Source of the DNA: Hydrocarboniphaga daqingensis
GTDB lineage: Bacteria > Pseudomonadota > Gammaproteobacteria > Nevskiales > Nevskiaceae
Assembly (NCBI RefSeq): GCF_900129825.1
Contig: NZ_FQWZ01000006.1
Coordinates: 145,674-209,673, forward strand
DNA length: 64,000 nucleotides
Reading direction: 5' to 3'
A program made the translations under genes and the position numbers. The notes beneath the pieces were generated by a model that was not told the origin of the DNA, searched no databases, and worked only from the letters and a program-made list of their open reading frames with translations. Shown in pieces: positions 15,427 to 24,878 of the stretch; position 1 is the first letter of the stretch, and the number at the start of each line of letters is the position of its first letter.

Positions 15427-16833
15427 CTACTTGAAGCGCTTGATCATCCGCTGACGCTTCTTGACCTGGCGGCCGGTCAACACGTTCTTTTTGTCCTTGA
15501 ACGGGTTGTCGCCAGTCTTGAACGTCAGCACCAGCGGCACGCCCTTGAGCTCGAAGTGCGCGCGGAACTCGTTGGCGAGGTAGCGCTTGTAGGTCGTCGG
15601 CAGCTTGTCGGTCTGGTTACCGTGGATGACGATCTGCGGCGGATTGCTTCCGCCCTGGTGCGCGTAACGCAGCTTGATCCGGCGGCCGAGCACCGCAGGC
15701 GGTGCGTGGCGGTCGACGCTGCGCTCGAGGATGCGAGTCAGCTCGGGCGTGGGCAGGTCCTTCATCGTCGATTCGTAGGCGACCTTGACGTCGCGCATCA
15801 CCACGCCGACGCCGGAGCCGTGGCGCGCCGAGATGTAGTGAACCGGCGTGAAGTCCAGAAACGGCATCTTCAGCCCGACCTGGTACTTGGCCTGCTCGCG
15901 GTCACCGGAATCGAGGCCGTCCCACTTGTTGACGGCCAGGATCATCGCGCGACCGCGTTGGGCGACCAGGCCCATCAGCCGAGCGTCCTGCTCGCCGATG
16001 TCAGCGTGAGCATCGACGACAACGATCACCACGTGGGCGTTCTCGATCGCTTGCAGCGTCTTGATGATCGAAAATTTCTCGATGACTTCTTCGACGCGCG
16101 ACCGACGCCGCACGCCAGCGGTGTCGATCAGCGTGTAGGCGTTGCCCTCGTATTCGAACGGCACGCGGATCGCGTCGCGCGTGGTGCCGGGCTTGTCGGC
16201 GGCCACGACGCGCTCTTCGCCGATCAAGCGGTTGACCAGCGTGGACTTGCCGACGTTGGGGCGGCCGACGATAGCGACGCGCACCTCGCCTTCGATGTCC
16301 GGCAGCGTCGCGTCGTTGGCTGGGAACTTGCCCATGACCGAGCGCATCACGCTGACGATGCCGTCGCCGTATTCGGCGGACACCGGCTGCGGCTCGCCCA
16401 GGCCCAGCGCGTAGAAGTCCGCGACCATCGTGCCGCGGTCGTTGCCGCGCGCGCGGCCTTCGGTCTTGTTGACCAGCAGCGTGATCGGCTTGCCGAGCTT
16501 GCGCAGCTTGCTGGCGATGGCCTCGTCGCTGCTGTGGCGGCCAGCCGGCGCGTCGGTCAGAAAGAAGATGTGGTCGGCTTCTTCCAGCGCCATCTGCGCC
16601 TGCTCTTCGGCCAGCGCCGCGAGCGGGTCGGCCGATTCCGGCATCAAGCCGCCCGTGTCGACGACGATGAAGGCCTTGTCTTCGAACACGCCGCGGCCGT
16701 ACTGACGGTCACGCGTCAGGCCGGCGTAGTCGGCCACCAGCGCGTCGCGCGTGCCGGTCAGACGGTTGAACAGCGTGGACTTGCCGACATTGGGTCGCCC
16801 CACCAATACCAGTACGGGGAGACCCGATTGCAT
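15427..16833 (-). CDS. der: ribosome-biogenesis GTPase Der (EngA)
   Basis: Tandem-GTPase protein (468 residues) needed for 50S subunit maturation. Two complete G domains are visible: first G1 GRPNVGKSTLFNRL with DTGG, NKTEG; second G1 GRPNVGKSTLVNRL with DTAGVRRR and NKWD. A C-terminal KH-like domain ends in a basic tail (RQVKKRQRMIKRFK). It follows bamB by 6 bp, as in most gammaproteobacteria, and is probably the last gene of the leftward ndk/rlmN...bamB-der block. Confidence 0.98.
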   Translation of the reverse strand: MQSGLPVLVLVGRPNVGKSTLFNRLTGTRDALVADYAGLTRDRQYGRGVFEDKAFIVVDTGGLMPESADPLAALAEEQAQMALEEADHIFFLTDAPAGRHSSDEAIASKLRKLGKPITLLVNKTEGRARGNDRGTMVADFYALGLGEPQPVSAEYGDGIVSVMRSVMGKFPANDATLPDIEGEVRVAIVGRPNVGKSTLVNRLIGEERVVAADKPGTTRDAIRVPFEYEGNAYTLIDTAGVRRRSRVEEVIEKFSIIKTLQAIENAHVVIVVVDAHADIGEQDARLMGLVAQRGRAMILAVNKWDGLDSGDREQAKYQVGLKMPFLDFTPVHYISARHGSGVGVVMRDVKVAYESTMKDLPTPELTRILERSVDRHAPPAVLGRRIKLRYAHQGGSNPPQIVIHGNQTDKLPTTYKRYLANEFRAHFELKGVPLVLTFKTGDNPFKDKKNVLTGRQVKKRQRMIKRFK

Positions 16834-16839
16834 GTCGAT

Positions 16840-17997
16840 TTACTTCTTCTGAAGCTGGATTGCCGCGAGGCGACCAGCGGAGTTGAGCACGTAGAGCACA
16901 TCGCCCGACACCACCGGCTTGGCGGTGATCGGGTCGCTGCCCAAACGGCTGCGGCCGACGATGCGGCCGTCGGAGGGGTCCATCCAATGCAGATAGCCTT
17001 CGTAGTCGCCGACGACGACGTAGCCGTCGAAGTACGCCGGCGGCGAGGTGTGGCGATACAGCAGCGATTCCTGCTTCCAGGCGGCGGCGCCACTGCGGCC
17101 GTCGAGGCCCCAGATCACGCTGCTCTCGTCGGAAACAAACACCTTGCCGCCGCCTTCTTCGAGGCTGTTGAACGATTTGACGCCGCGGCGCCAGGCCACT
17201 TGTCCGCCGGCCGGCTCTAGGCAAGCCACTTCGCCACCGAAGCTGGCCACGTACAGGCACTGCTCGCCGAGCACCATGTCGCCGTCGATGTCGACCAGGC
17301 GGTCGAGCACGGTGCGGCCGCTCGGGACGCTGATCGCCTGCTCCCAACGCGGCGTGCCGTCGGCCAGCGTCAGCGACACCAGACGGCCGTTTTCCATGCC
17401 GATGACGACGGTCGGACCGATGATCATCGGCCGCGACAGGCCGCGCAGCACCAGCTCGGGCACCGTGCGGTCGAACGTCCACTGGCGTGAGCCGTCGCTG
17501 GCCGACAAGCCGAACACGCGGCCGTCAACCGAACGCGCGACGACGATGTTGCCCTCGCCAACCGGCGTGCCGAGCACTTCGCTCGACAGCGCCGCGCGCC
17601 AGACTTCGGCGCCGTCGGTGCGCTTGAGCGCAATCACTTCGCCTTCGAGCGTGCCGACCAGAATCAGGTCACCACTGACACCGGGGCCGGCCGCGATGCG
17701 GGCCTTGGTGTCGACCTTCCACAGCGTCTTGCCGGTTTCGGTGCTGAACGAATACACGCGACCCTTGAGGTCGGCGCCGTAGACGGCGTCGATCTGGGCG
17801 TTGGGCGCCAGCTCGGTGAAGAACTCGTCGCTGCCGTTGCCGACGCGTGCCGTCCACAACGTGCGCGGGCTGACGGTGGGCTTGTCGACCGCCACCAGCT
17901 TGGCAGGCTCGCGCACCTTGCCCTTGGACGAGCAGGCGCTCAGCGCCAAGGACGACAGCAGCGCTGCCGCCAGCACCATTCGCACGGTCAGACGCAT
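16840..17997 (-). CDS. bamB: outer-membrane assembly lipoprotein BamB
   Basis: Periplasmic lipoprotein of the BAM complex that assists BamA in inserting beta-barrels. N-terminal signal with lipobox (SLALSAC, Cys22) and 385 residues that fold as an eight-bladed PQQ-like propeller: repeated blades such as GKTLWKVDT, GAEVWRAAL, GSRQWTFD, GTPRWEQAI, GQVAWRRGV, GAAAWKQES. Length is typical. Its start overlaps the yfgM stop by 1 bp and der follows, the canonical yfgM-bamB-der order. Confidence 0.96.
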   Translation of the reverse strand: MRLTVRMVLAAALLSSLALSACSSKGKVREPAKLVAVDKPTVSPRTLWTARVGNGSDEFFTELAPNAQIDAVYGADLKGRVYSFSTETGKTLWKVDTKARIAAGPGVSGDLILVGTLEGEVIALKRTDGAEVWRAALSSEVLGTPVGEGNIVVARSVDGRVFGLSASDGSRQWTFDRTVPELVLRGLSRPMIIGPTVVIGMENGRLVSLTLADGTPRWEQAISVPSGRTVLDRLVDIDGDMVLGEQCLYVASFGGEVACLEPAGGQVAWRRGVKSFNSLEEGGGKVFVSDESSVIWGLDGRSGAAAWKQESLLYRHTSPPAYFDGYVVVGDYEGYLHWMDPSDGRIVGRSRLGSDPITAKPVVSGDVLYVLNSAGRLAAIQLQKK

Positions 17998-18656
17998 CAG
18001 GATTTCACCGGTTCGGCGGCAACGGCCGCATCCACGGCCAGATCGTCGAGCTTCTGCTGCAGCAGCGCGCGGTTGGCGGCCGCTTCGGGCGCGCTGTCGA
18101 GCGCGGCCTGATACGCCTTGCGCGCGGCATCGCGGTCGTTCTTGGCGTAGGCGATGTCGCCGCGCAACTCGGCGTACAGGCTGGCGTAGTCGCCGGCGTC
18201 ACCGTCGAGCAGCTTGAGCGCCTCGTCGGGCTTGTTCTGCTGCCACAGCACGCGGGCCTTGCGCAGCACGGCGAGCTGGCGGATGCCGTTCTCGTCGCCA
18301 TGCTCGGCGACCCAGTCCAAGCGCAGCAGCGCGGCGTCGAAGTCACGCGCGGCGACCTTGACGCTGGCCAAGCGCAGCGCGGCGGCGCTGGCGTACGGCG
18401 TGCCGGCGTACTGCGCCTGCAGCTTGTCGGTGATCGCGACGGCATCGTCGGTCTTGCCGGCGGTCAGCGCCTTCTTCAGGTCGTCATACATTTGGGCGCC
18501 GGCCAGTGACTGGCGGTCCTGGTAGGCCTTCCAGCCCTGCCAGCCGCCGATCGCGCCAAAGCCGATCACCAGGCCCGCGGCCAGCGCCACCCAGTTCTCG
18601 CGGAACCAGCGCTTGAGGTTCTCGAGTTCTTCTTCTTCGTCCAGATGAGTGGCCAT
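17997..18656 (-). CDS. yfgM: YfgM-type inner-membrane TPR protein
   Basis: 219-residue single-span protein: a short acidic cytoplasmic N-terminus (HLDEEEELENLKRWFREN), one membrane helix at about 22-42 (WVALAAGLVIGFGAIGGWQG) and a periplasmic tetratricopeptide domain rich in Ala. In E. coli YfgM is an ancillary Sec translocon subunit with PpiD that hands clients to periplasmic chaperones. It is co-directional with hisS upstream and overlaps bamB by 1 bp, matching the conserved cluster. Confidence 0.93.
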   Translation of the reverse strand: MATHLDEEEELENLKRWFRENWVALAAGLVIGFGAIGGWQGWKAYQDRQSLAGAQMYDDLKKALTAGKTDDAVAITDKLQAQYAGTPYASAAALRLASVKVAARDFDAALLRLDWVAEHGDENGIRQLAVLRKARVLWQQNKPDEALKLLDGDAGDYASLYAELRGDIAYAKNDRDAARKAYQAALDSAPEAAANRALLQQKLDDLAVDAAVAAEPVKS

Positions 18657-18731
18657 GGTGTCGGGTTGTTGCTCGTGGAAGATCAGGCCGCGCAGCGCGG
18701 CGAGGACAGCGGTCGAATGGGACAGGCCGTG

Positions 18732-20009
18732 CTACTGGCGGCCTAACAGACTGCGCAGCAGCGCCGGCAGTTCAGCCCAACTGCAGGTTTGCTGCGGGGC
18801 GGCGGCATCGCGCAACGATTTTACTTGAACCTGCCCGGCAGCGGCCTCGCTGTCGCCGAGCACCAGCGCGTAGCGGGCGCCACTGCGGTCGGCGCGCTTG
18901 AACTGGGCCGGCAGCTTGCCACCGCCGACGTTGAGCTGAATACCGGCGCCAGGCAGCGCATCACGCAGCGTCTCGGCCAACGTGGCCGCCGCCCGCTGCG
19001 CCGTCTCGCCGAGCGTGCACAGATAGACCGCCGGCCCAAACGTGCGCGCTTGCTGCTGCGCCTGCAACAGCAGAATCAGCCGCTCGACGCCGCTGGCCCA
19101 GCCCACGGCCGGCGTCGGCCCGCCGCCCAGGCTCTCGACCAGGTTGTCGTAGCGGCCGCCCGCGCAAACGGTGCCCTGGGCGCCCAGTTCGGTGGTGACC
19201 CACTCGAACACGTCCTTGGTGTAGTAGTCGAGCCCGCGCACCAGGCGCGGGTTGACGACGTGGGCCACGCCCATGTCGCTCAGCCCCTGACGCAAGCCGT
19301 CGAAATGCGCGGCCGATTCGGCGTCGAGATAGTCGAGGATGCTCGGCGCGTCGCGGACGATGTCCTGCGTCGTCGGCACCTTGGAATCGAGCACGCGCAG
19401 CGGGTTGCTCAGCAAACGGCGCCGTGAGTCGTCGTCGAGCGAGCTTTCATGGCGCTGCAGAAACTCGATCAGCGCCGCGCGGTAGCGGCTGCGCGTGTCG
19501 CCGGTGCCCAGCGAGTTGAGCTGCAGTTCCAGTCCGCCGAAGCCGAGCTTCTTCCACAGCCGCGCCGACATCGCGATCAGTTCGGCGTCGACGTCCGGGC
19601 CGGCGATGCCGTAGGCCTCGACGTTGAGCTGGTGAAACTGCCGGTAGCGACCCGCTTGCGGCCGTTCGTAGCGGAACACCGGGCCGGTGCACCAGATGCG
19701 CTGCTGCTGGTTGTGGAACAGGCCGTGTTCGACGCCCATGCGCACCGCGCCCGCGGTGAACTCGGGGCGCAGGCTGATGTGCTCGCCGCCACGATCCTCG
19801 AACGAGTACATCTCCTTCTCGACCACGTCGGTGACTTCGCCGACGGCGCGCTTGAACAGGTCGGTGCGCTCGACCACCGGCAGCCGGATTTCGGCGTAGC
19901 CATAGTCTTCGAACACGCCGCGCGCCGTGTCATGCAAGTGCTGCCACAGGCCGGAGTCGGCTGGCAGCACGTCGTTGAAGCCGCGGATGGACTGGATTTT
20001 CTGCGCCAT
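18732..20009 (-). CDS. hisS: histidyl-tRNA synthetase
   Basis: Class II aminoacyl-tRNA synthetase (425 residues). The start MAQKIQSIRGFNDVLP is typical. Motif 2 (RYERPQAGRYRQFHQLNVE), the His-binding LVRGLDYYTKDVFEW and motif 3 (GWASGVERLI) are all present, followed by an anticodon-binding domain. It lies 52 bp after ispG and 75 bp before yfgM in the conserved leftward cluster. Confidence 0.98.
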   Translation of the reverse strand: MAQKIQSIRGFNDVLPADSGLWQHLHDTARGVFEDYGYAEIRLPVVERTDLFKRAVGEVTDVVEKEMYSFEDRGGEHISLRPEFTAGAVRMGVEHGLFHNQQQRIWCTGPVFRYERPQAGRYRQFHQLNVEAYGIAGPDVDAELIAMSARLWKKLGFGGLELQLNSLGTGDTRSRYRAALIEFLQRHESSLDDDSRRRLLSNPLRVLDSKVPTTQDIVRDAPSILDYLDAESAAHFDGLRQGLSDMGVAHVVNPRLVRGLDYYTKDVFEWVTTELGAQGTVCAGGRYDNLVESLGGGPTPAVGWASGVERLILLLQAQQQARTFGPAVYLCTLGETAQRAAATLAETLRDALPGAGIQLNVGGGKLPAQFKRADRSGARYALVLGDSEAAAGQVQVKSLRDAAAPQQTCSWAELPALLRSLLGRQ

Positions 20010-20061
20010 GGTGGGGTTCGGGTTGTGCCGCGCGCGGGGCTGCCGCGCGGCCGGGCCGCGG

Positions 20062-21165
20062 TCAGGTCGTCTGCGCCTGCTTGCGGGCGGCGATCTTTTC
20101 GCGCACCAGCGCGTCGAGGCGGTCGACCAACTGGTCGTTGTGGACTTTCTGCTGAATCGTGCCGTCGATGTAGACCGAGTTCGGATACCCGCCGGCGACG
20201 CCGATATGCGCTTCGCGCGATTCGCCGGGGCCGTTGACCACGCAGCCGATCACGGCGAGGTCCAGCGGGTCGGCGATGTCCTCGAAGCGGCGTTCCAGCT
20301 CGGCCACGACCTTGACCACGTCGAAGTTCTGCCGCGAGCAGCTCGGGCAGGCGACGAGGTTGATGCCACGGCTGCGCAAGTGCAGCGACTTGAGGATGTC
20401 CCAGCCGACCTTGACCTCTTCGATCGGGTCGGCCGCCAGCGAAATGCGGATCGTGTCGCCGATGCCGTCAGCCAGCAGCATGCCCAGGCCGATCGAGCTT
20501 TTGACCGCGCCCGAGCGCAGGCCGCCGGCCTCGGTGATGCCCAGGTGCAGCGGCTGGTCGATCAGCGTGGCCAGCTTGCGGTAGGCCGCGACGGTCAGAA
20601 AGATTTCGCTGGCCTTCAGCGACACCTTGAAGTCGTTGAAGTTGTGGCGCTGCAGGATTTCGACGTGGCGCAGCGCCGACTCGACCAGCGCATCGGCATT
20701 GGGCTCGCCGTACTTTTCCTGCAGGTCGGCTTCCAGTGAGCCCGCGTTGACGCCGATGCGGATCGGGATGCCGTGATGCCGTGCGCAGGCGATCACTTCG
20801 GCGACCTTGGCCTCGCTGCCGATGTTGCCGGGGTTGATCCGCAGGCAATCGGCGCCGGCTTCGGCGGCGGCGATGCCGCACTTGTAGTTGAAGTGGATGT
20901 CGGCCACCAACGGCATGTCGCCAACGCGCTGCTTGATCTGCTGGAACGCGCGCGCCGCTGCCAGCGTCGGCACCGACACGCGGACGATATCGACACCGGC
21001 GCTGCGCGCGGCTTCGATCTGCGCGACCGTGGCCTCGACGTTTTCGGTGTCGGTGTTGGTCATCGTCTGCACCGAAATCGGCGCATCGCCGCCAACCGCC
21101 ACGCGGCCGACCTTGATCTGGCGGCTCTTGCGGCGCTCGATCTTGTGGTGCGCGGTCATTGCCAT
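20062..21165 (-). CDS. ispG: 4-hydroxy-3-methylbut-2-en-1-yl diphosphate synthase (flavodoxin)
   Basis: [4Fe-4S] enzyme of the MEP isoprenoid pathway that converts MEcPP to HMBPP. The 367-residue protein shows [20 protein letters not shown] at the TIM-barrel start, RINPGNIG, the cluster cysteines in ACPSCSRQ and the conserved ending [10 protein letters not shown]...IGVAGG. Start is ATG at 21165 (MAMTAHHK), with a second Met three codons later as an alternative. Positioned between rodZ and hisS, as is usual. Confidence 0.97.
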   Translation of the reverse strand: MAMTAHHKIERRKSRQIKVGRVAVGGDAPISVQTMTNTDTENVEATVAQIEAARSAGVDIVRVSVPTLAAARAFQQIKQRVGDMPLVADIHFNYKCGIAAAEAGADCLRINPGNIGSEAKVAEVIACARHHGIPIRIGVNAGSLEADLQEKYGEPNADALVESALRHVEILQRHNFNDFKVSLKASEIFLTVAAYRKLATLIDQPLHLGITEAGGLRSGAVKSSIGLGMLLADGIGDTIRISLAADPIEEVKVGWDILKSLHLRSRGINLVACPSCSRQNFDVVKVVAELERRFEDIADPLDLAVIGCVVNGPGESREAHIGVAGGYPNSVYIDGTIQQKVHNDQLVDRLDALVREKIAARKQAQTT

Positions 21166-21181
21166 GGCCGGTACCGGTTCG

Positions 21182-22174
21182 CTATTGGCGCGGCGCCAGC
21201 GGCACCGTGAAGCGCGCCGTGGCGCTGTCGCGGATCAGCGCCTTGATGTCCACCGTGGCGCCCTGGTACTGCACCTGCACGCCCGGCGCATTGCCGAGGA
21301 ACACCGCATACGGCGGCTGACCGTCGAGCATCTGCCGTTCGCCAGCCTGGACCACGCGATTGAGCAACACGCGGCCGTTGGCGTCCTCGACGCGGGCCCA
21401 GGAAATCGACACGAAGTTCAGCAACAGCTTGCTGCTGCCGGCCTCGGTGGAGATCGGCGCCGGCGCGGCGGGCTTGATCGCGGCAGCAGGCGGCGGGGCC
21501 ACCGCTTCGGTAGCCGCCGGTGCCGGCGCCGGGGACGACGACAGTGCCGCGCCGAACGAGGCATCGGGCTCAGGCGCCGGCGGCGTCGATGCGGCCGACG
21601 GCAACGACGTCGATCCGGTGGGGGCGGGTGGCGGCGGAGTCGACGGGCTGGTCAGCGCGTCGACCGGCTGATCGCCGGTGGGCGTGACCGCCGGTGCGGC
21701 GTTGTCGACCGTCGGCAGCGGCATGCCCAGCAGCGGAGCGCGTTCACCGCGCAGGTACCACAACACGGCGCCGGCGATGACCGCCACCAGCGCCACCATG
21801 ACCACGCTGCTGAAACGGCGGGCCGTGCCTTCGCTGCCCGTGCCGAGCCGCAACTTGGCCGGCGGCGTCAGCGGCCGCGGCTGCACTCGCGAGGTGTAGG
21901 CCGCCATCAGCGCCTCCTCGGGAATGTTCAGCACCTTGGCGCACTTGCGGTAATAGCCGCGGACGTAAACCGCTTCGAGCAGCGCGGCGAAGTCGTCGCG
22001 TTCGAGCGCTTCGAGCGTGCCGCGGGCGAGCTTGGTCTGGCCGGCCAATTCATCGAGGCTCAGCTTGAGCCGGTCGCGAGCGGCACGGATCAGCGTGCCG
22101 GGACTCTCCGAAGTCGGCACCAGCGGTACGGCGGGCGCGGAGGCGACGGGTGCTTGAGGAGTGTCGACGTTCAT
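21182..22174 (-). CDS. rodZ: cytoskeletal protein RodZ
   Basis: Bitopic inner-membrane protein that links MreB to the cell-wall elongation machinery. Domain order in 330 residues: cytoplasmic HTH_25 domain (about 25-95; [38 protein letters not shown]), one transmembrane helix near 122-144 ([18 protein letters not shown]), a long Pro/Ala/Thr-rich periplasmic linker (about 160-240), and a C-terminal DUF4115 beta domain ([32 protein letters not shown]). Start overlaps the pilW stop by 4 bp. Confidence 0.96.
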   Translation of the reverse strand: MNVDTPQAPVASAPAVPLVPTSESPGTLIRAARDRLKLSLDELAGQTKLARGTLEALERDDFAALLEAVYVRGYYRKCAKVLNIPEEALMAAYTSRVQPRPLTPPAKLRLGTGSEGTARRFSSVVMVALVAVIAGAVLWYLRGERAPLLGMPLPTVDNAAPAVTPTGDQPVDALTSPSTPPPPAPTGSTSLPSAASTPPAPEPDASFGAALSSSPAPAPAATEAVAPPPAAAIKPAAPAPISTEAGSSKLLLNFVSISWARVEDANGRVLLNRVVQAGERQMLDGQPPYAVFLGNAPGVQVQYQGATVDIKALIRDSATARFTVPLAPRQ

Positions 22175-22947
22175 GGTGACGGTGCGCGCGGCAGGTTGCC
22201 GCTCTCTTCGGATTCGGGAAATTCTTTACGTAGCCGCTGCTCATAGGCGCGGGCCGCCACAGTATCGCCGAGCGCATGCTCGGTGAGGGCGCCAATCAGC
22301 AAAGTTTCTGGCGTGGGCGCACCGACCTGCTGGTAGCGCTGCAGGAACGCACGCGAGCGCAGGTAGTCCTTGCGCTGGTAGGTCAGCCACGCCATCTGCG
22401 CCAGCGCGTCGGCAAAACCGGGGTTGATCTGCAGCGCGGCGCGGAAGTCGCGCTCGGCGCCGTCCAGGTCGGGCTTCTTGCGGGCGCAGACGCCGGCATT
22501 GGTCAGCGCGACTTCAGGGGTGCGATAGGCCTTGTCCTGGGCCGCTTCGCGGAAGTAGCGCACGGCCTCGTCGGCGCGCTGGTGCGCGCACAGGAACACG
22601 CCGTAATTGTTCTTGACCAGCGCATCGGGCGTCAGATCCAGCGCGCGTCGATAGTGCCGGTCGGCCAGTTCGTCGTCGCCACGACGGGCATAGACGAACG
22701 CGATCGTCGAATGGGCATCCGCCAGCCGCGGGTCCTGATCGAGGGCGCGCTTGAGCTTTTCGAGCGCGAGGTCGTCCTGGCCCTGGCGGGCGTAATCGAT
22801 GCCGAGCTGGGTGTTGAGCCGGGCCGCTTCCGCGTAGTCGACCTGGCCGCTGTTTTCGACCGTGCCACGCTCGGTGCTGGTGGTCGTGACACAGGCCGCC
22901 GGCAGCCACAGCAACCCTGCCAGCAGAAGACGGACGCGGCGTGTCAT
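22171..22947 (-). CDS. pilW: type IV pilus biogenesis/stability lipoprotein PilW (PilF)
   Basis: Outer-membrane pilotin-like TPR lipoprotein that assists secretin (PilQ) multimerisation. N-terminus has a lipobox (LLWLPAAC, Cys19) and the 258-residue chain contains successive TPRs (LNTQLGIDYARQGQDDLALE, ADAHSTIAFVYARRGDDELA, VKNNYGVFLCAHQRADEAVR). Overlaps rlmN upstream and rodZ downstream by 4 bp each (ATGA junctions), so strong translational coupling is expected. Its presence implies type IV pili, although no other pil gene is visible. Confidence 0.94.
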   Translation of the reverse strand: MTRRVRLLLAGLLWLPAACVTTTSTERGTVENSGQVDYAEAARLNTQLGIDYARQGQDDLALEKLKRALDQDPRLADAHSTIAFVYARRGDDELADRHYRRALDLTPDALVKNNYGVFLCAHQRADEAVRYFREAAQDKAYRTPEVALTNAGVCARKKPDLDGAERDFRAALQINPGFADALAQMAWLTYQRKDYLRSRAFLQRYQQVGAPTPETLLIGALTEHALGDTVAARAYEQRLRKEFPESEESGNLPRAPSP

Positions 22948-24278
22948 CGACCGTTCGACGCCGCGACGCTTCCGATCTCGACCTTGACGCCGACGTCGCG
23001 CAGGCGCTGCTTCTGGCGCGACTGCACCCGACCGACCAGCTGGCCGCAGGCGGCGTCGATATCGTCGCCGCGCGTGCGGCGCGTGGTCACGAGGATGTCT
23101 TTGTCGCGGAGAATCTCCGCGAAGCGGGCGATCACATCGGACTTGGAGCGCCGGTACTGCGTCTCAGGGAACGGGTTGAACGGAATCAGGTTGACCTTGG
23201 CCGGCATGCCGGCGAGCAGCTTGGCCAGCTGCCGCGCATGGTCGGGCTGATCGTTGACGCCGTCGAGCATCACGTACTCGTAGACGATGTGCATCTTGCG
23301 ATCTTTGCCGGCCGTGTAGCGGCGGCAAGCGGCCATCAGCTCGGCGATCGGGTACTTGCGGTTGATCGGCACCAGCTTGTTGCGCAGCTCGTCGTTGGGC
23401 GCATGCAGCGATACGGCCAGCGCGGTGTCGCAGTCGCTGCGCAGCCGGTCCATGAACGGCACCAGGCCCGAGGTCGACACGGTGACGCGCCGCTTGGACA
23501 GGCCAAAGCCGAAGTCGTCCTGGAGGATGCTGATCGCGGTCAGTACCTGCGCATAGTTGGCCAGCGGCTCGCCCATGCCCATGAACACGACGTTGGAAAT
23601 GACGCGCTCGTTCTGGAAGTCGCCGCCGAGTGTCTTGGCGGCAAACCACACCTGGGCAACGATTTCGGCCGCCGTCAGATTGCGATTGAGCCCCTGCTGC
23701 GCGGTCGAGCAGAACGAGCAGTCCATCGCGCAGCCGACCTGGCTGCTGATGCACAGCGTGCCGCGGTAGCGCCCTTCGGTGCTGGTCGACGGGCCAGGCT
23801 CGCGTGTGGCCCGGTCCGTCGATGGCAGGCTGGCGACATCGCCCGGCCCGCCGCCGGCGCTGCGCTCGGCGCGCTTGGCGGCCGATCGTTCAAGGCGAGC
23901 TTCAAAGTCGCCTTCGGGAATGAATACGGTCTCGATGGCATTGCCGCCGTCGAGTTTGAGCACCCACTTGCGGGTGCCGTCGGTGGATACCTGCTCGGCG
24001 AGCAGTTCCGGGTGAAAGATGTCGAACGTGGCCTTCAAGCGTGTCCGAAGGTCCTTGCCGACATTGCTCATCGCGTCGAAGTCGTCGACGCCGCGCCGGT
24101 AGATCCAGCCCATGATCTGGTCGGCGCGATACGCGGCTTCGCCCATATCGGCGAACAGCGCGCGCATCTGGGCGCGGTCGAGGCCGAACAGGTTGACCTT
24201 CGCCCCTGCGGCAGCCGGACGGGCCGCAGCAGGCTGCGGCGACGTCGGCTCGGGGGCTTCGGGGGTCAGATCCTGCAC
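22944..24278 (-). CDS. rlmN: 23S rRNA (A2503)/tRNA (A37) C2-methyltransferase RlmN
   Basis: Radical-SAM enzyme that methylates C2 of A2503 in 23S rRNA and A37 of some tRNAs. Cluster cysteines C183, C187, C190 (CAMDCSFC) and both mechanism cysteines, C176 (TLCISSQ) and the one in DDIDAACGQL, are intact. It is longer (444) than the usual 350-380 residues for two reasons: a Pro/Ala-rich N-terminal tail of about 25 residues, and a hydrophilic insertion (about 123-170, rich in Arg, Ser, Gly, Pro) between the VFIPE strand and the radical-SAM motif. It follows ndk by 18 bp and overlaps pilW by 4 bp. Confidence 0.96.
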   Translation of the reverse strand: MQDLTPEAPEPTSPQPAAARPAAAGAKVNLFGLDRAQMRALFADMGEAAYRADQIMGWIYRRGVDDFDAMSNVGKDLRTRLKATFDIFHPELLAEQVSTDGTRKWVLKLDGGNAIETVFIPEGDFEARLERSAAKRAERSAGGGPGDVASLPSTDRATREPGPSTSTEGRYRGTLCISSQVGCAMDCSFCSTAQQGLNRNLTAAEIVAQVWFAAKTLGGDFQNERVISNVVFMGMGEPLANYAQVLTAISILQDDFGFGLSKRRVTVSTSGLVPFMDRLRSDCDTALAVSLHAPNDELRNKLVPINRKYPIAELMAACRRYTAGKDRKMHIVYEYVMLDGVNDQPDHARQLAKLLAGMPAKVNLIPFNPFPETQYRRSKSDVIARFAEILRDKDILVTTRRTRGDDIDAACGQLVGRVQSRQKQRLRDVGVKVEIGSVAASNGR

Positions 24279-24296
24279 GGCCTCATCCTGGCTACT

Positions 24297-24728
24297 TCAG
24301 CGGGTGCGCGGCGACAGTTCGGTGGCGCGGAAGAAGTACGCGATCTCGACGGCGGCGTTCTCGGCGCTGTCGGAACCGTGCACGGCGTTCTCGTCGATCG
24401 AGTCCGCGAAGTCCGCACGGATCGTGCCCGGAGCGGCCTTCTTCGGGTCGGTGGCGCCCATGATGTCGCGATGCTTGGCGATCGCGTCTTCGCCTTCGAG
24501 CACCTGGATCACCACCGGGCCGCTGATCATGAACGACACCAGGTCCTTGAAGAACGGACGGTGCGAGTGGACGGCGTAGAAGCCGCCGGCTTCCTTTTCC
24601 GTCAGGTGGGTCATGCGCGAAGCGACGATCTTCAGGCCGGCCTGCTCGAAGCGCGTGTAGATCTGGCCGATCACGTTCTTGGAAACGGCGTCCGGCTTGA
24701 TGATGGAAAGGGTGCGTTCGACAGCCAT
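24297..24728 (-). CDS. ndk: nucleoside diphosphate kinase
   Basis: Transfers the gamma-phosphate from ATP to other NDPs through a phosphohistidine. The 143-residue sequence is canonical: [15 protein letters not shown] at the start, [36 protein letters not shown], and the active-site [12 protein letters not shown] with the catalytic His. It heads the ndk-rlmN-pilW-rodZ run. A 150-bp gap separates it from lgt upstream, presumably with its own promoter. Confidence 0.98.
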   Translation of the reverse strand: MAVERTLSIIKPDAVSKNVIGQIYTRFEQAGLKIVASRMTHLTEKEAGGFYAVHSHRPFFKDLVSFMISGPVVIQVLEGEDAIAKHRDIMGATDPKKAAPGTIRADFADSIDENAVHGSDSAENAAVEIAYFFRATELSPRTR

Positions 24729-24878
24729 CGGATAATCCTATTGAGTTGAGCGGGTGTACTGCCCGGGAGCCCCGGGCGAAAGAGGAACAGCGCTGCGGAG
24801 CTGCCAAACGGCAGCCGCGACGCCAGAACAGCCCTCCATTTTAGTCGCCTGGGGGCTTGCGCGGCAATCGGGACCGTG

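Noticed and set aside
15247-17220. Rightward 657-codon frame opposite der and bamB
   Set aside because: Antisense shadow of der; low-complexity Arg/His/Val composition.
24292-24807. Leftward 171-codon frame over ndk
   Set aside because: Overlaps ndk in another frame; ndk itself is an unmistakable match.
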